Shown here: one piece after another, positions 41,390-50,846 of the stretch
How positions within the stretch are numbered: the first letter of the stretch is position 1
How the letters are laid out: every line of letters starts with the position of its first letter
From: Pontivivens sp032464575
GTDB taxonomy: Bacteria > Pseudomonadota > Alphaproteobacteria > Rhodobacterales > Rhodobacteraceae
Assembly: GCA_032464575.1 (NCBI GenBank)
Contig: JAWDKM010000003.1
Coordinates: forward strand, 552,408 to 616,407
Reading direction: 5' to 3'
Length of the DNA: 64,000 nucleotides
Translations under genes and position numbers: made by a program
Notes under the pieces: generated by a model
The model's database searches: none
What the model saw: the letters and a program-made list of their open reading frames with translations, nothing else
Told to the model about the DNA's origin: nothing

Positions 41390-41476
41390 GCGGTCGTGGC
41401 GGAATTGGTAGACGCGCAGCGTTGAGGTCGCTGTGGGGTAAAACCCGTGGAAGTTCGAGTCTTCTCGACCGCACCA
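41390..41476 (+). tRNA. tRNA-Leu (anticodon GAG)
   Basis: 87 bases. Acceptor stem GCGGTCG pairs with CGACCGC and is followed by encoded ACCA. The D-loop has GGAATTGGTAGAC, the anticodon arm CAGCG-TTGAGGT-CGCTG gives GAG, a long class II variable arm (TGGGGTAAAACCCGTG) follows, and the T-loop is TTCGAGT. It reads CUC and CUU codons. The 3' end is a classic integration site, and a decayed integrase gene starts 117 bases downstream. Confidence 0.97.
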
Positions 41477-41592
41477 TAATCTTCCTGGTAATGGATTGAC
41501 TTTCCTCGGCTTTCCAAGCCCGGGGATGGCCAATCCACGTCCATCCCGGCAAATTGCACCACGGCCGCACCCATACCGGTGAGGCTTGCCTG

Positions 41593-42641
41593 ATGCGACG
41601 CGACACCTTCGCTGCGCCCTGTCCGGCGGATGCGGACCGTCATCTCAAGCTGCGTGGCCGACGCTGGCGCTATGTCCGCCGCGTGCCGAGAACCTTCGAG
41701 CCGGCCGACAGGCGCGGCACGATCCAGACATCGCTCAGGACGACGTCACTGGAGGTCGCGCGACTGAAGCGCGACGAGCTCGACAAGCGGACGATCTCTA
41801 CTGGCCCGGCCTCTAAGGAAAGTTTTAGAGCTGAGCGCGGCGGTGAAGCCTGTAAGGCGGCACGCCGACGCGCGCCGGTGCGAGGACTCCGCTAGCTCAC
41901 GGCGCAGCAGATCGCAGATAGCCTTCCCGTCGAGGATATCATGGCACGTGTGCTGACGGTCGAGGCGACATGCCCGCAAGACGCGCCCGCGCTCCTCGGT
42001 GCGCAAGAGCCGCCGAAGCTCTCGGTCCGCAAGGCGATGGCGTTCTACTTCGACACGATGGCGGTCGACGAGATGCGCGGTATGAGCCCCGCACAGATCG
42101 CGCCCCGGAAAAAGGTGAAACGGCTGGCGGTCGAGAACTTCGTCGCTGTCGTCGGAAACAAGCGGCTCCTGGCCATCACCCAAACGGATGCGCAGGCCCA
42201 TTACGAGCATTGGCAGAAGCGCATTGCCGGGTAGGACGGCGAGAAGCCGGTCCCCGCAAACTTCGCCAACCGCAACTTCGGCAACATGCGCAAGCTGTTC
42301 CAGACCTACGTCAACTCGTACGCCCTCGATACCAGGACCCCGTTCGACGGGCTCTCTTTTCACGCCCGCAAGGTCGCGCGCCCAACCGTGCCGCCGTTTA
42401 CGGCCGACTGGATCAGGGATCGCATTCCGGCGCCCGGGGCGGCGCTTCGCCGCCTCAAAGAGGAGGCCCGCCCCATCCGGCTTGCTCTCGTCGGGACCGG
42501 CTGTCGACCGTCCGAGATTTGCAACATCGCGCCGGACAATATCCGCCCCTCGGCGTATCACTGGAAGCAATGCGGCGCGCACCCTACGGTTTCCCGCGCT
42601 ATCGCGACAGGGAAACGAACCTGTCAAATACGCTGTTGAAG
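41593..42641 (+). pseudogene. Tyrosine-type site-specific integrase, decayed
   Basis: N-terminal integrase block (LKLRGRRWRYVRRVPRTFEP, IQTSLRTTSLEVARLKRDEL) starts at 41593. A frameshift follows: DDLYWPGL is read in another frame at 41793-41814. The original frame is interrupted by TAG at 41893 and TAG at 42232; between and after these come KLSVRKAMAFYFDTMAVDE, PAQIAPRKKVKRLAVENFVA and the catalytic arginine block LALVGTGCRPSEICNIAPDN. A deletion then leads into FPRYRDRETNLSNTLLK in yet another frame, after which the histidine/tyrosine active-site part is lost. It cannot be functional. Its place beside the tRNA marks the edge of an inserted island. Confidence 0.85.
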
Positions 42642-42738
42642 GTGACCACCCGATGGGGGCCGGTTGCTGTCGCGTCCGCACAGGACGCCGAGGATCTCTC
42701 CTACGTCACTGCCGAGGACAACTTCCTGCCGGAGGAAG

Positions 42739-43146
42739 TCATGGCAGTCGTCCAGATCATCTATGGCTTCAACCAAGCGCTCGATGCTGCCGACTCCGAA
42801 CTCCAGACGAGCTTTTTACCGATGATGCCGAACTCATCAGCGATTTCGGCATGGCCGTCGGACCGACCGCAATCGCATCTGCTCCGGGGCAGTCGGCACC
42901 CTTCATCACGAACAAGCGCCATGTCGCCGCCAATCCTGTGGTCAGCGTCGCAGCGGACAGCGCCGTCGTCATGACCATCTGACGGCGTCCGAACGGCTCG
43001 AAGGGCTGACATCCGTCGGCTCTGTCTTCAACATCGACACCTTCGAGAGGCGCGGCGGGGAATGGATGGTGGTGCGCCACGACGGTATCCTGGTCCCAGC
43101 GACCGGTGACGCAAACCGCGTCTCGGCGGGAACGGCAGGGAACTGA
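42739..43146 (+). pseudogene. NTF2/SnoaL-like protein, two frameshifts
   Basis: Three overlapping readings join into one NTF2-like chain: MAVVQIIYGFNQALDAADSE in one frame, DELFTDDAELISDFGMAVGP and KRHVAANPVVSVAADSAVVM in the next (ending in TGA about 42980), then LTASERLEGLTSVGSVFNID and FERRGGEWMVVRHDGILVPA in a third, ending at TGA 43144-43146. The shifts are near 42817 and 42972. Intact relatives are bile-acid dehydratase-like or ester-isomerase-like. This is the second decayed gene next to the tRNA. Confidence 0.7.
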
Positions 43147-43386
43147 AAACGTGGGGAAGGACCCGTCCTCCCGATTGCCCACGTCGTAATTACGCGCGGC
43201 GTCGGCTTCCTCTGCACTCTTTGTGTCCGCCGGACGGAACGCGTCGGCTGGGGAGCGCTCTCAATGGATCCCCCGACCCACCGAAGAAGGCGTTGGATGC
43301 CCGCCTCGTCTGTATGCGGTCCAAGCTGCCGCCCCAGACCCTCCGAAGGGCAGCGGTTCCTCTTTGGGGCAGCATGTGCTCGGCGC

Positions 43387-44124
43387 TCAGGTCCCCAGAC
43401 CACCGTTGACGCCGACGATCTGCCCTGTGATCCAGCCGCCGTCGGCGGAGCACAGCATGGCCACGGCGGCGGCGATATCCTCGGGCTGGCCGAGACGCCC
43501 GAGCGGCGTCATGTCCGGCGCCATCTCCCGCGCCTCGTCGACCAGCATGTCGGTATCCGTCGCTCCCGGCGCGACGGCGTTCACGGTGATCTGGCGCTCG
43601 CCGAGCTCCTTGGCGAGGACCTTTGTCAGCGGCTCGACGGCCGCCTTCGTCGCCGCATAGAGGGCCTGTCCCGCGCGGGCATCCGCCACCGAGATGCTGG
43701 AGAAGTTCACGATGCGCCCGCCGGAGGGCATCCGCCGCGCGGCCTCGCGGCAGGACAGGAACGCCGTCTGCAGGTTGGCCGCGACCATGAGGTCGAAGTC
43801 GGCATCCTCGCTCTCCGCGACGGGACCGGCCGCGACCGCGCCGGCGGCGTTGACGACGATCGTCGGTGCACCGAAGCGACCTTCGATCTCGTCGTAGAGA
43901 CCCGCCACCGCTTCGGTGTCGGTGAGATCGGCCTGGAAGGCCGCGGCGCGGCCGCCATTGGCTTCGATGTCCGAGACGACCGCCTTGGCGGGACCGTCGC
44001 TGCTGCGGAAATGAACGGCGACCGCCGCGCCCTCGGAGGCCAGTCGTCGACAGATGGCGGATCCGATTCCGCCACTCCCGCCGGTAACGAGGGCAACCGC
44101 GCCGCTGAAATCATAGACAGGCAT
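43387..44124 (-). CDS. Short-chain dehydrogenase/reductase (FabG-like)
   Basis: 245 residues. Cofactor motif VALVTGGSGGIGSAICRRLA, NAAG at about residue 91, catalytic serine in NFSSISVADARAGQ and the YxxxK pair in ALYAATKAAVEPLTKVLAKE, then VNAVAPGATDTDML and the C-terminal WITGQIVGVNGGLG. All catalytic residues are present. It is the first intact gene of the island. Its stop side borders a 240-base stretch without a recognised gene. Substrate is unknown. Confidence 0.92.
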   Translation of the reverse strand: MPVYDFSGAVALVTGGSGGIGSAICRRLASEGAAVAVHFRSSDGPAKAVVSDIEANGGRAAAFQADLTDTEAVAGLYDEIEGRFGAPTIVVNAAGAVAAGPVAESEDADFDLMVAANLQTAFLSCREAARRMPSGGRIVNFSSISVADARAGQALYAATKAAVEPLTKVLAKELGERQITVNAVAPGATDTDMLVDEAREMAPDMTPLGRLGQPEDIAAAVAMLCSADGGWITGQIVGVNGGLGT

Positions 44125-44191
44125 GTTCGTCCGTTCCTTTCTGTTCCATTGGTCCCTGTTGAGGGATGTCGGGCGCCGTCGCCCCGACCGA

Positions 44192-44914
44192 TCAGTCCGC
44201 GCGTCCGGGTGGTCCGTCTCGCGCGGTCAGGGTCAGCGTGCTTCCGGCGATGAGCCGACCGATCGGGGAAAAGAACCAGGCAGCGGCCTCGCCCACCTCT
44301 CGCGCGGTCACCCAGGCCGGGTCCGGGTTGTCCCGGGCGCGTGTCGCGATGACCGACCGGAGGAGAAGCGTGTGGACCCGAAGGCGTTCGTGCTCCGATT
44401 GGAGCGTCTCGGCGACCATCGTCAGGCCCCGCGTCATGATGGAGACGGCGGACGATCCGGGCACGGGCTCGACGGACGCCCCTCCATTGATGATGACATA
44501 GCTGCCGTCGTCCAGGAGCGGTGCCGCGGCGCGGGCAAAGGTCATGTGGCTGCGCAGAAGACTGCGATAGGCCTGATCCATCTCCTCGATGCGGGTTTCG
44601 ACGAAAGAGCCGAAGCTGTACTAGGATCCGAGGCTCGCAATGATACCGTCGAGCGGTCCGAACGCGTCGAGCCTCTTGCGCATGTCGGCGACGCCATCTT
44701 CGTCGTCGGGCGCACCCTCGATGACCTCGAGACGGTCGGGATGGGACAGCCCGTCGCGCAGGACCTTCGCCTTGTCGGGACTGCGGGTCGGAACGACGGC
44801 GCGCGCACCCGCTTCGGTCAATAGGCCGACGATGGCGACGCCGACATCCCCGGTGCCGCCGGCGACGACGATCGTCTTTCCATTGAGGTCCGCGACGGGC
44901 ACGTGATCTGCCAT
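44192..44914 (-). pseudogene. Short-chain dehydrogenase with an in-frame TAG
   Basis: Reading from ATG 44914 (AGGAG upstream): TIVVAGGTGDVGVAIVGLLT, a Rossmann start, then DGIIASLGS and TAG at 44621-44623. The same frame continues without other damage: YSFGSFVETRIEEMDQAYRS, YVIINGGASVEPVPGSSAVS, LLRSVIATRARDNPDPAWVT. Relatives usually have Trp after IASLGS, so TGG to TAG is the likely change. The rest of the gene looks well preserved, which suggests a recent mutation. It follows the intact SDR gene's start by 67 bases. Confidence 0.8.
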
Positions 44915-45054
44915 GGCCATTCTCCTGTTTCACCGGTGTTCTTGGCTTGCTCTGGAACAGGACGGATGAGCCCGGGATCGCGGGGCCCGAGATAGGCCGC
45001 TCCTTGTGGAAGCGATGGAATTGGGGCAGCGGACGAGTTTCCGCGGACGCGTGG

Positions 45055-45675
45055 TCATAGGGGCGCCATGTCCTGGCGCGCGAGCGCGGTTTTCACGCCT
45101 TCATCCTGCTGCATGCGCGAGCGGAAGGCCGCGAGCGCGGGATAGTCGCCGATCTCAATGGGCGTCTGGTCGATCCAGCGGGTCAGCACGTAGAGATAGG
45201 CGTCGGCGAAGCTGCGCTCGCCGAGATAGAAGTCGCCCGCCTCGGCCAACGCCTCGTCAAGGCGACGATAGTGATCGTTCAGCTTGGCATAAGCCTTGGC
45301 CTTCACCTCCTCCCGGGCCGGCTCGGACTCGGCGAAGGCGTCCGCCGCGAAATGCGGCGCGTAGTCGGCATGGACCTCCGAGGTCATGTAGGAGAGCGCC
45401 TCGGCCTCCTTGCGGCCCAGCATGGTATCGCGGGCGTAGCGCCCTCCGCCATGGGCTGCACCGAGCCAGGTCAGGATCGCGGCCGCCTCGGTGAGGACGT
45501 CGCCGTCCTCGAAGCGGAGCGCCGGAACCTTCCCCTTCGGATTGATCGCGCGATAGGCGTCCTTCTTGTGGTCGCCATAGGCCATGTTCTCGATCTCGAC
45601 CGGAGCGTCGAGCCAGGCGATCGCGATGTTGGGCGCCAGCGAACAGGTGCCGGGCATGGTGTAGAGAGTGGGCAT
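45055..45675 (-). CDS. Glutathione S-transferase family protein
   Basis: 206 residues from ATG 45675 (AAGGAG upstream). Thioredoxin-like N-domain: LYTMPGTCSLAPNIAIAWLD, INPKGKVPALRFEDGDVLTE (cis-proline and gamma-glutamyl site) and AAAILTWLGAA. Helical C-domain with GDFYLGERSFADAYLYVLTR. It belongs to the GstA/beta-type with cysteine at position 11 (GTCS). It likely conjugates or reduces an electrophile; it is upstream, on the same strand, of the SDR genes. Confidence 0.92.
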   Translation of the reverse strand: MPTLYTMPGTCSLAPNIAIAWLDAPVEIENMAYGDHKKDAYRAINPKGKVPALRFEDGDVLTEAAAILTWLGAAHGGGRYARDTMLGRKEAEALSYMTSEVHADYAPHFAADAFAESEPAREEVKAKAYAKLNDHYRRLDEALAEAGDFYLGERSFADAYLYVLTRWIDQTPIEIGDYPALAAFRSRMQQDEGVKTALARQDMAPL

Positions 45676-45691
45676 AAGCGGTCTCCTTGGA

Positions 45692-47509
45692 TCAGATCTC
45701 TTCGCCCGCGATGCCGCCGAAGGCCGCGACGGGCGACCAATCGGGGCTGACGGGCGGCAGCCAGCGCAGGTCCTGGCTGGCGAACTCGGCATTGGCATAG
45801 ACAATCTCGCCGCCAAGCGCGGTCAGGGCGGACCGGATCTTGGGGATCTCGGCATCGGTGACGGCGAAGTAATCGCGGTCGAGGATGGCGAAGTCGGCCA
45901 TCTGCCCGGGCGCGATCGCGCCCTTGCGCCCCGCGTCGCCGGTGAACCAGGCTCCGCCCGCGGTCCAGAGCCGCAGCGCCTCCTCGCGGTCGAGCAGGTT
46001 GTCGTCGCCGTACATCCGCATGCCCCCGCGGCTGAGCCCCGTAGTCAGCCACTGGATCGAGAACCAGGGATTGTAGCTCGTCACCCGGGTCGCATCCGTC
46101 CCGGCGGCGACGGGCACCCCGAGATCGAGGATCGCGCGGAAGTTCGGTGTCTTGCGAAGCTCCTCCATGCCGTGCTGCTCGGCGAAGTCCTCGGCCTGGA
46201 ACTGCAGCCGGTTCTGCAGCGCGATGCCGCCGCCCAGTTCGGCGACGCGCTCCAACTGGGCCTCGTTAAAGGTCTCGGCGTGGTCCACGAACCACCCGTC
46301 GGCCAGCCCTGCGCCCGCCGCCACGTCCTCGTAGACGCGCAGCAGGCGTTCGGCGGTCTGGCCGTAGGTGATGTGCTGCCGGAACGGCCAGCCGTTCTCG
46401 CCCAAGAGCGTCATGATCTCGGTCTGGATGGCCTCTGCATCGGCATCGATGTCGGGCGGCGGGGCATCGAAGATCTCGTAGTCGTAGGAGGCCCAGCACA
46501 GGTTCTCGCCCGCGCCCACGAGCTTGAACATATCGTCACCCTGTTGCGGCGTCCATTCGGCCGTCCAGCGCTGGTAGTCGGCCAGCTCCTCGCCCTTCAC
46601 CTGCGGGAAGGTGTGGTAGCCGATCCGGGTGGTGAGCAGCCCGCGCTCGTGGAGCCAGCGCGCGACATGGTAGGCGTTGGCGTCGGGGAAGGACATCCCG
46701 CCGCCGCCGGCGTCGGACATCGAGGTCATCCCGAGCGCGTTCAGCTCGTCGAAATAATGCAGCGAGGAGTTGATCTGGTCGGCGATGGAGAGCTTCGGCG
46801 CGCGGGTGAGCGTCTGGTAGAGCAGCAGGCCGGACGGATCGGCGAGCAACCGGCCCGTCGGATCGCCGTCCGCCTTCTCGACGGTGCCGCCGGGATAGGT
46901 CGGATGGTCCGGCTGGTGGTAGCCGAAATACTCGATGGCCCGCGTGTTGAGCAGCGTGACCTTGTAGAGGTAATGGATCAGCACCGGATGGTTGGGCGCC
47001 ACGCTGTCGAGCTCGGCCACCGTCGGCATCCGCTTTTCCTTGAACTGGTGCTCGGAAAAGCCGCCGACGACGCGGATGAACTGGCCGTCGGGCGTGCGGT
47101 CGGCCTGGTCGCGCAGGAGGTGGAGACCTTCCTCCAGACTATCGACGCTGTCCCAGCGGACCTCGAGATTGTAGTTCACGGCGCCGCGGATGCCGTGGGT
47201 GTGGCTGTCGTTAAGGCCGGGTATCAGACGCCGCCCGCCTGCATCGACCACCGCGGTGAAGGGCCCCTGGTAAGCGGCGACGTCCGCATCCGTCCCGACG
47301 GCGACGAAGGTGCCGGCCCGGGCCGCCAGCGCGGTGGCCTCCGGCCGGGCCAAATCCAATGTCGTGATGCGTGCGTTGAGCACGATCAGGTCGGCGGCCG
47401 CTTCCTGCCCCAAAGCGGAGCCGGAAGCGGCAATCCCGGCGAGCGACGCAGTCGCCCCGAGAAAGCGGCGGCGGTCGAGGGCAAAGCGGGGATTTGGTCG
47501 GGTCGGCAT
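45692..47509 (-). CDS. Tat-exported amidohydrolase (YtcJ-like)
   Basis: 605 residues. A twin-arginine signal (ALDRRRFLGATASLAGIAAS) opens the chain. The amidohydrolase metal motif is GLNDSHTHGIRGAV; later blocks include GMTSMSDAGGGGMSF, VDHAETFNEAQLERVAELGG, VPVAAGTDATRVTSYNPWFS and GQMADFAILDRDYFAV. YtcJ-type enzymes hydrolyse N-acyl or cyclic amide substrates. The predicted location is the periplasm. It ends 16 bases before the glutathione S-transferase start, suggesting one operon. Confidence 0.92.
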   Translation of the reverse strand: MPTRPNPRFALDRRRFLGATASLAGIAASGSALGQEAAADLIVLNARITTLDLARPEATALAARAGTFVAVGTDADVAAYQGPFTAVVDAGGRRLIPGLNDSHTHGIRGAVNYNLEVRWDSVDSLEEGLHLLRDQADRTPDGQFIRVVGGFSEHQFKEKRMPTVAELDSVAPNHPVLIHYLYKVTLLNTRAIEYFGYHQPDHPTYPGGTVEKADGDPTGRLLADPSGLLLYQTLTRAPKLSIADQINSSLHYFDELNALGMTSMSDAGGGGMSFPDANAYHVARWLHERGLLTTRIGYHTFPQVKGEELADYQRWTAEWTPQQGDDMFKLVGAGENLCWASYDYEIFDAPPPDIDADAEAIQTEIMTLLGENGWPFRQHITYGQTAERLLRVYEDVAAGAGLADGWFVDHAETFNEAQLERVAELGGGIALQNRLQFQAEDFAEQHGMEELRKTPNFRAILDLGVPVAAGTDATRVTSYNPWFSIQWLTTGLSRGGMRMYGDDNLLDREEALRLWTAGGAWFTGDAGRKGAIAPGQMADFAILDRDYFAVTDAEIPKIRSALTALGGEIVYANAEFASQDLRWLPPVSPDWSPVAAFGGIAGEEI

Positions 47510-47603
47510 GTGTCACCTCGTAAAGCTGTCCGCAATGTGTCGGCCACGCTGGCATCCTGGAGGCGGGCCCGGGCCGCTCGATCGCCGCCCGGGTCGGCAC
47601 AAG

Positions 47604-48362
47604 TCAGAGCCCTGAGCCCTCTCCCATGATGCCTGTCCAATCGGCGTAGTCGATGCCGATGCCGTAGGCGCCGGAATGGTCCTTGATGATATCGGTCACA
47701 CCGGCATAGGTCTCCTCGTTGGCCCAGTCGCGCTGCCATTCGAGCATGACCTGCTGCCAGGTCATCGGGATCGCACCCGCCTGGATCATGCGCTGCACGG
47801 ACATGTCGTGGGCGACGTCGGACGAGCCCCCGGAGGCGTCGACGATGAAGTAGACGTCGTAGCCCGCCGCCATGGCGCTGAGCACGGGGAAGTTGAGGCA
47901 GACCTCGGTCCAAAGGCCGGCCATGACGAGCTTCTGGCGGCCGGTCGCTTCGACTGCGGCACGCACATCCGGATTGTCCCAAGTGTTCATGCTCGTGCGC
48001 TCGATCGGCGTGATGTCCGGTCGCACCTCCTGCAGCTCGTCGAGGAACGGGCCCGAAAAGGTGTCCGGCGTGATCGTCGTGAAGATCGTCGGGATGTCGA
48101 AGACCTTTGCGGCCTTTGTGATCGCGACGGTGTTGTTCAGCAGCTCCTGATGCTGGATCGACTGGACGCCGAAGGCCATCTGCGGCTGGTGATCGATCAT
48201 CAGGAGCACGCTGTTCTCCGGCGTCAGCAGGTCGAGCCGGCTCTCCGCCGTCCCGCCCTCCTGTGCGTGGACGGGTGCATCGAGGCTTGCAAAGGTGAGG
48301 CTTGCAACGGCAAGGCCGCAAGATAAGGCGGCGACTTTCAGGACGTTCGGAACTCCGGTCAT
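47604..48362 (-). CDS. Exported isochorismatase-like hydrolase (YcaC-like)
   Basis: 252 residues from ATG 48362. Signal peptide (AALSCGLAVASLTFASLDAP, cut near VHAQ) followed by a cysteine-hydrolase domain: SVLLMIDHQPQMAFGVQSIQ (catalytic Asp), FTTITPDTFSGPFLDEL, and the nucleophile cysteine in MAGLWTEVCLNFPVLSAMAA. C-terminal MTWQQVMLEWQRDWANEETY matches YcaC-like proteins. YcaC itself is cytosolic, so a signal peptide is unusual. It is upstream of the amidohydrolase on the same strand, 94 bases apart. Confidence 0.9.
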   Translation of the reverse strand: MTGVPNVLKVAALSCGLAVASLTFASLDAPVHAQEGGTAESRLDLLTPENSVLLMIDHQPQMAFGVQSIQHQELLNNTVAITKAAKVFDIPTIFTTITPDTFSGPFLDELQEVRPDITPIERTSMNTWDNPDVRAAVEATGRQKLVMAGLWTEVCLNFPVLSAMAAGYDVYFIVDASGGSSDVAHDMSVQRMIQAGAIPMTWQQVMLEWQRDWANEETYAGVTDIIKDHSGAYGIGIDYADWTGIMGEGSGL

Positions 48363-48457
48363 GCTGGATCCTTTCGGGGTCGGTCTTCGAGCTTCTTGGC
48401 GTGAGGGCATTGTGCCGACAGCGTCGGCAAGGGGTGCGAGAACCCGCGCAACTCTTT

Positions 48458-48745
48458 TCACGAGCGTCGTTTCTCCCTTCGGTTGTCGATTTCCGCTCCG
48501 AAAAGGCGATCGATGCGGGTCTGGACGAACGGGACGACGAAGAAGCTCGTCGGCAATGCGACGCCGAACGCGATGGGCGCCGTAGACAGCCAGGCAGACA
48601 AGGCGCCATCCGGCCCCGCGCGGATGATCGAGATGGCGCCGCCGATCAGGGTCGACATGATTGCGGCGACACTGGCCGAGAAGGCGATACGGTACGCGAG
48701 CGTCCCGCGGATCTCCCGGGTGGCCTCGGCGCCCTCGCGCGTCAC
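48458..48745 (-). CDS. DUF2798 small membrane protein
   Basis: 95 residues. Start GTG at 48745 overlaps the stop of the upstream isochorismatase-like gene by four bases (GTGA). Two helices: IAFSASVAAIMSTLIGGAIS and APIAFGVALPTSFFVVPFVQ, the DUF2798 pattern. The function of the family is unknown; it is often found beside regulators and hydrolases in accessory clusters. Confidence 0.75.
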   Translation of the reverse strand: MTREGAEATREIRGTLAYRIAFSASVAAIMSTLIGGAISIIRAGPDGALSAWLSTAPIAFGVALPTSFFVVPFVQTRIDRLFGAEIDNRREKRRS

Positions 48746-49386
48746 GCGTCCAGACCATCGTCCTGCGGAACGCCGAGCGCGCCATAGCGGGAATATTCCC
48801 GTAGCAGGGCACCGATGCGGGGCCCGAATTCGGTTTGCCAATCGCCCATCGCCTCGCAGGCGAACTGGGTCCAGTTGATCGGCGTGCCGCCGGCTTGCAC
48901 GAGCCGATCGATGGCCGCCCGCTCGACAAGCACGCTTTCGGCGCCGCAGGCATCGACCACCACGTAGACCTCGAACCCATCGGCAAGAAGGTCGAGCGAC
49001 GTCTGCAATGTGTAGTTGTCGATGGAGATGCCGCCCAGGATGATCTTCGTGCGACCTTCCTCTTTCCGGGCGCGGGCCCAATCGGCGAAGCCGTCGGACC
49101 GCATGGCCGAGGGCGTGTGACGTTCGAAGGTGGGACAGTCTGCGAACTCGGCTCGGATGACCGGAAAGAACTCGCCTCGGAAGCCGCCGGGATCGCCGAG
49201 AACGCAATGGGGAAGCTCCAGAGCCTTCACGGTCCGGCAGAAACCCTCGACGTTGCGCTCGTAGAGGTCGCGGTCGATGGACCTGAGGCCAGGGAGGAAG
49301 CCGTCGAGGTAGTCGACGAGCACCGCCGAACAATTCCCGCGCGTCAGCGTCGCGTGATATCTGTTTTCTCGCCGATCAGTCGCCAA
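48742..49386 (-). CDS. Isochorismatase-like protein lacking the usual cysteine
   Basis: 214 residues, no signal peptide. The TTG at 49386 is taken as start because GGAGGT lies 6 bases upstream. The first acidic site is kept (AVLVDYLDGFLPGL). At the position of the nucleophile cysteine the sequence is GGISIDNYTLQTSLDLL, with tyrosine where the exported paralogue at 53.5 kb has GGISTDNCTLHTSLGML. The fold seems intact (VYVVVDACGAESVLVERAAI, INWTQFACEAMGDWQ). Inference: loss of hydrolase activity or a different mechanism. Translationally coupled to the DUF2798 gene. Confidence 0.82.
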   Translation of the reverse strand: MATDRRENRYHATLTRGNCSAVLVDYLDGFLPGLRSIDRDLYERNVEGFCRTVKALELPHCVLGDPGGFRGEFFPVIRAEFADCPTFERHTPSAMRSDGFADWARARKEEGRTKIILGGISIDNYTLQTSLDLLADGFEVYVVVDACGAESVLVERAAIDRLVQAGGTPINWTQFACEAMGDWQTEFGPRIGALLREYSRYGALGVPQDDGLDA

Positions 49387-49660
49387 TTGAGGACCTCCGC
49401 TTTCTGATCGCGATCGTCGGCAATGGTGAGGGAACGCGCGATCTTGGGTTCGGTCGGAAATCTAGCGGTTCATCCCGAACGACGTCATTGGACGGAAACG
49501 GCGTCCCCTTGGATCATCACTGCTCAAAGCTGAACCGTGAAGTCTCTCAAAGACTTGGAAACGGCATGCAAGGCTCCGTTGAACGATCCCGGCGCAGCGA
49601 AGGACCGGTGCCGCCGTTCTTCGTGCGCGGCCTTGCCAAACGCGGCGCTGAAACGGAGGT

Positions 49661-49984
49661 CCGTCTACGACCGCGATCGGAGCCGGAGATAGCCGGCGGC
49701 ACGGACGCTTCGTTTTCGGCGACGTCATCGAGCCGGCCCTCCTCGGCCGGATCATGGAAGGCAGGACCCGGCGGGAGGGGATCGTCCGCGCGGCCGGCTT
49801 GCCGGAGTGGGTCATCGTCAGGCCGATAGAACTGGTGGATCGCGAGACGCGAGAGATCCGGGTCATCGAAGATCCCGAGGCCGAACCCCAGCCGACGACG
49901 ATCGCACGGCAAGATGTCGGCCGATGCCTGGTCGGCTGCGTGAAGACGCGAGACCACGACGGAAAGACCGTTCTGACTGCGAAC
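49661..49984 (+). pseudogene. NAD(P)H-binding (SDR-like) protein, C-terminal remnant
   Basis: Only the C-terminal half is readable: HGRFVFGDVIEPALLGRIME, GRTRREGIVRAAGLPEWVIV, RPIELVDRETREIRV and TTIARQDVGRCLVGCV, ending around VLTAN. These are typical of atypical-SDR NAD(P)H-binding proteins. There is no N-terminal Rossmann motif and no proper start or stop. It meets the tail of the AraC remnant on the other strand within a few bases, so a deletion probably joined the two. Confidence 0.55.
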
Positions 49985-49989
49985 CAGGC

Positions 49990-50846
49990 GCCGCCTCTGG
50001 GCGTCTTGCCATGCACCCGTCGCCACGTCCGTGTGAGGTGGGAAGCGTCGGCAAAACCGCAATCGGCCGCCACTTGCATCAACGTGTCGTCGGTCCGCGC
50101 CATCTGCTCGCCCGCGCGTTCGAGATGTCGGCGGCTGACAAAGGCCCAGGGGGTCTCGCCCGTGGCGGCGCGGAAGGCGCGGGAGAAGGCCGAGGGCGAC
50201 ATCGCGGCGGCCGAGGCGAGCTCGCCGACGGTCAGCGTGGCCGCGATATGGATCTCGGCGTAGTCTACGGCGCGAGCGAGGCGGCGGTTATTGAGCCTGG
50301 GTGCGGGTGGAAGGGTATGGCCATAGGCGGCGATCAGTTCGCCCAACATCGTCAGAAATGCGCCATCGAGCTCGAGAGTTGCGGCGGGGCCGTCACGGTT
50401 CGCGGCAGCCCGCATCGCGTCGAGCGCGGCGATGACGCGAGGTAGGCTGCGAAACCGCTTCATCGCACCAAGGAGTGAGCCAGATGTAAGGCCATGCCGG
50501 CTCAGAAGGGCCTCTAACGTATACTGTCAGTGACGTAGGCGTTGCGTAGCCGCACCGATGGAATGCGGAACTCGCATGCCGTCTTCGCGGGTTGGACGCC
50601 GATGAACCGACGGCTTTCCCTGCTTTGCGTCCAGCCGTCTCCGAAGTTCGTCTCGAAATGTCCCAGCACGTTATCCCGGCACGTCACGAACGAGAATTGG
50701 GGCAATGCGGGATCCGTGACTTCGATCGCCGGTTGATCCACTTCGATCATCTGGATGTCGAACGTCCCGCCCGCGCGATGCTCCTGCGCGAAGTCACGAT
50801 AGGGGCCTCGCTGATAGTATTCGGCGAAGGAGCTGGAGTTGGTCAT
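49990..50846 (-). pseudogene. AraC-family regulator, frameshifted and without its own stop
   Basis: Starts at ATG 50846, overlapping the stop of the intact upstream AraC gene (ATGA). The N-terminal part (EYYQRGPYRDFAQEHRAGGT, SFVTCRDNVLGHFETNFGDG) ends at TAG about 50514; the rest (LEALLSRHGLTSGSLLGA, then MKRFRSLPRVIAALDAMRAA and the two helix-turn-helix motifs ELASAAAMSPSAFSRAFRAA and VAADCGFADASHLTRTWRRV) is in another frame. The reading then runs on past the normal end (KTPRGG at 49990) to 49462 through antisense sequence. It is a degraded tandem duplicate of the neighbour. Confidence 0.8.

Noticed and set aside
49462..49989. C-terminal extension of the AraC-like open frame
   Set aside because: This part is antisense to a recognisable NAD(P)H-binding remnant and begins exactly where the AraC domain normally ends, so it is run-on and not a new domain.
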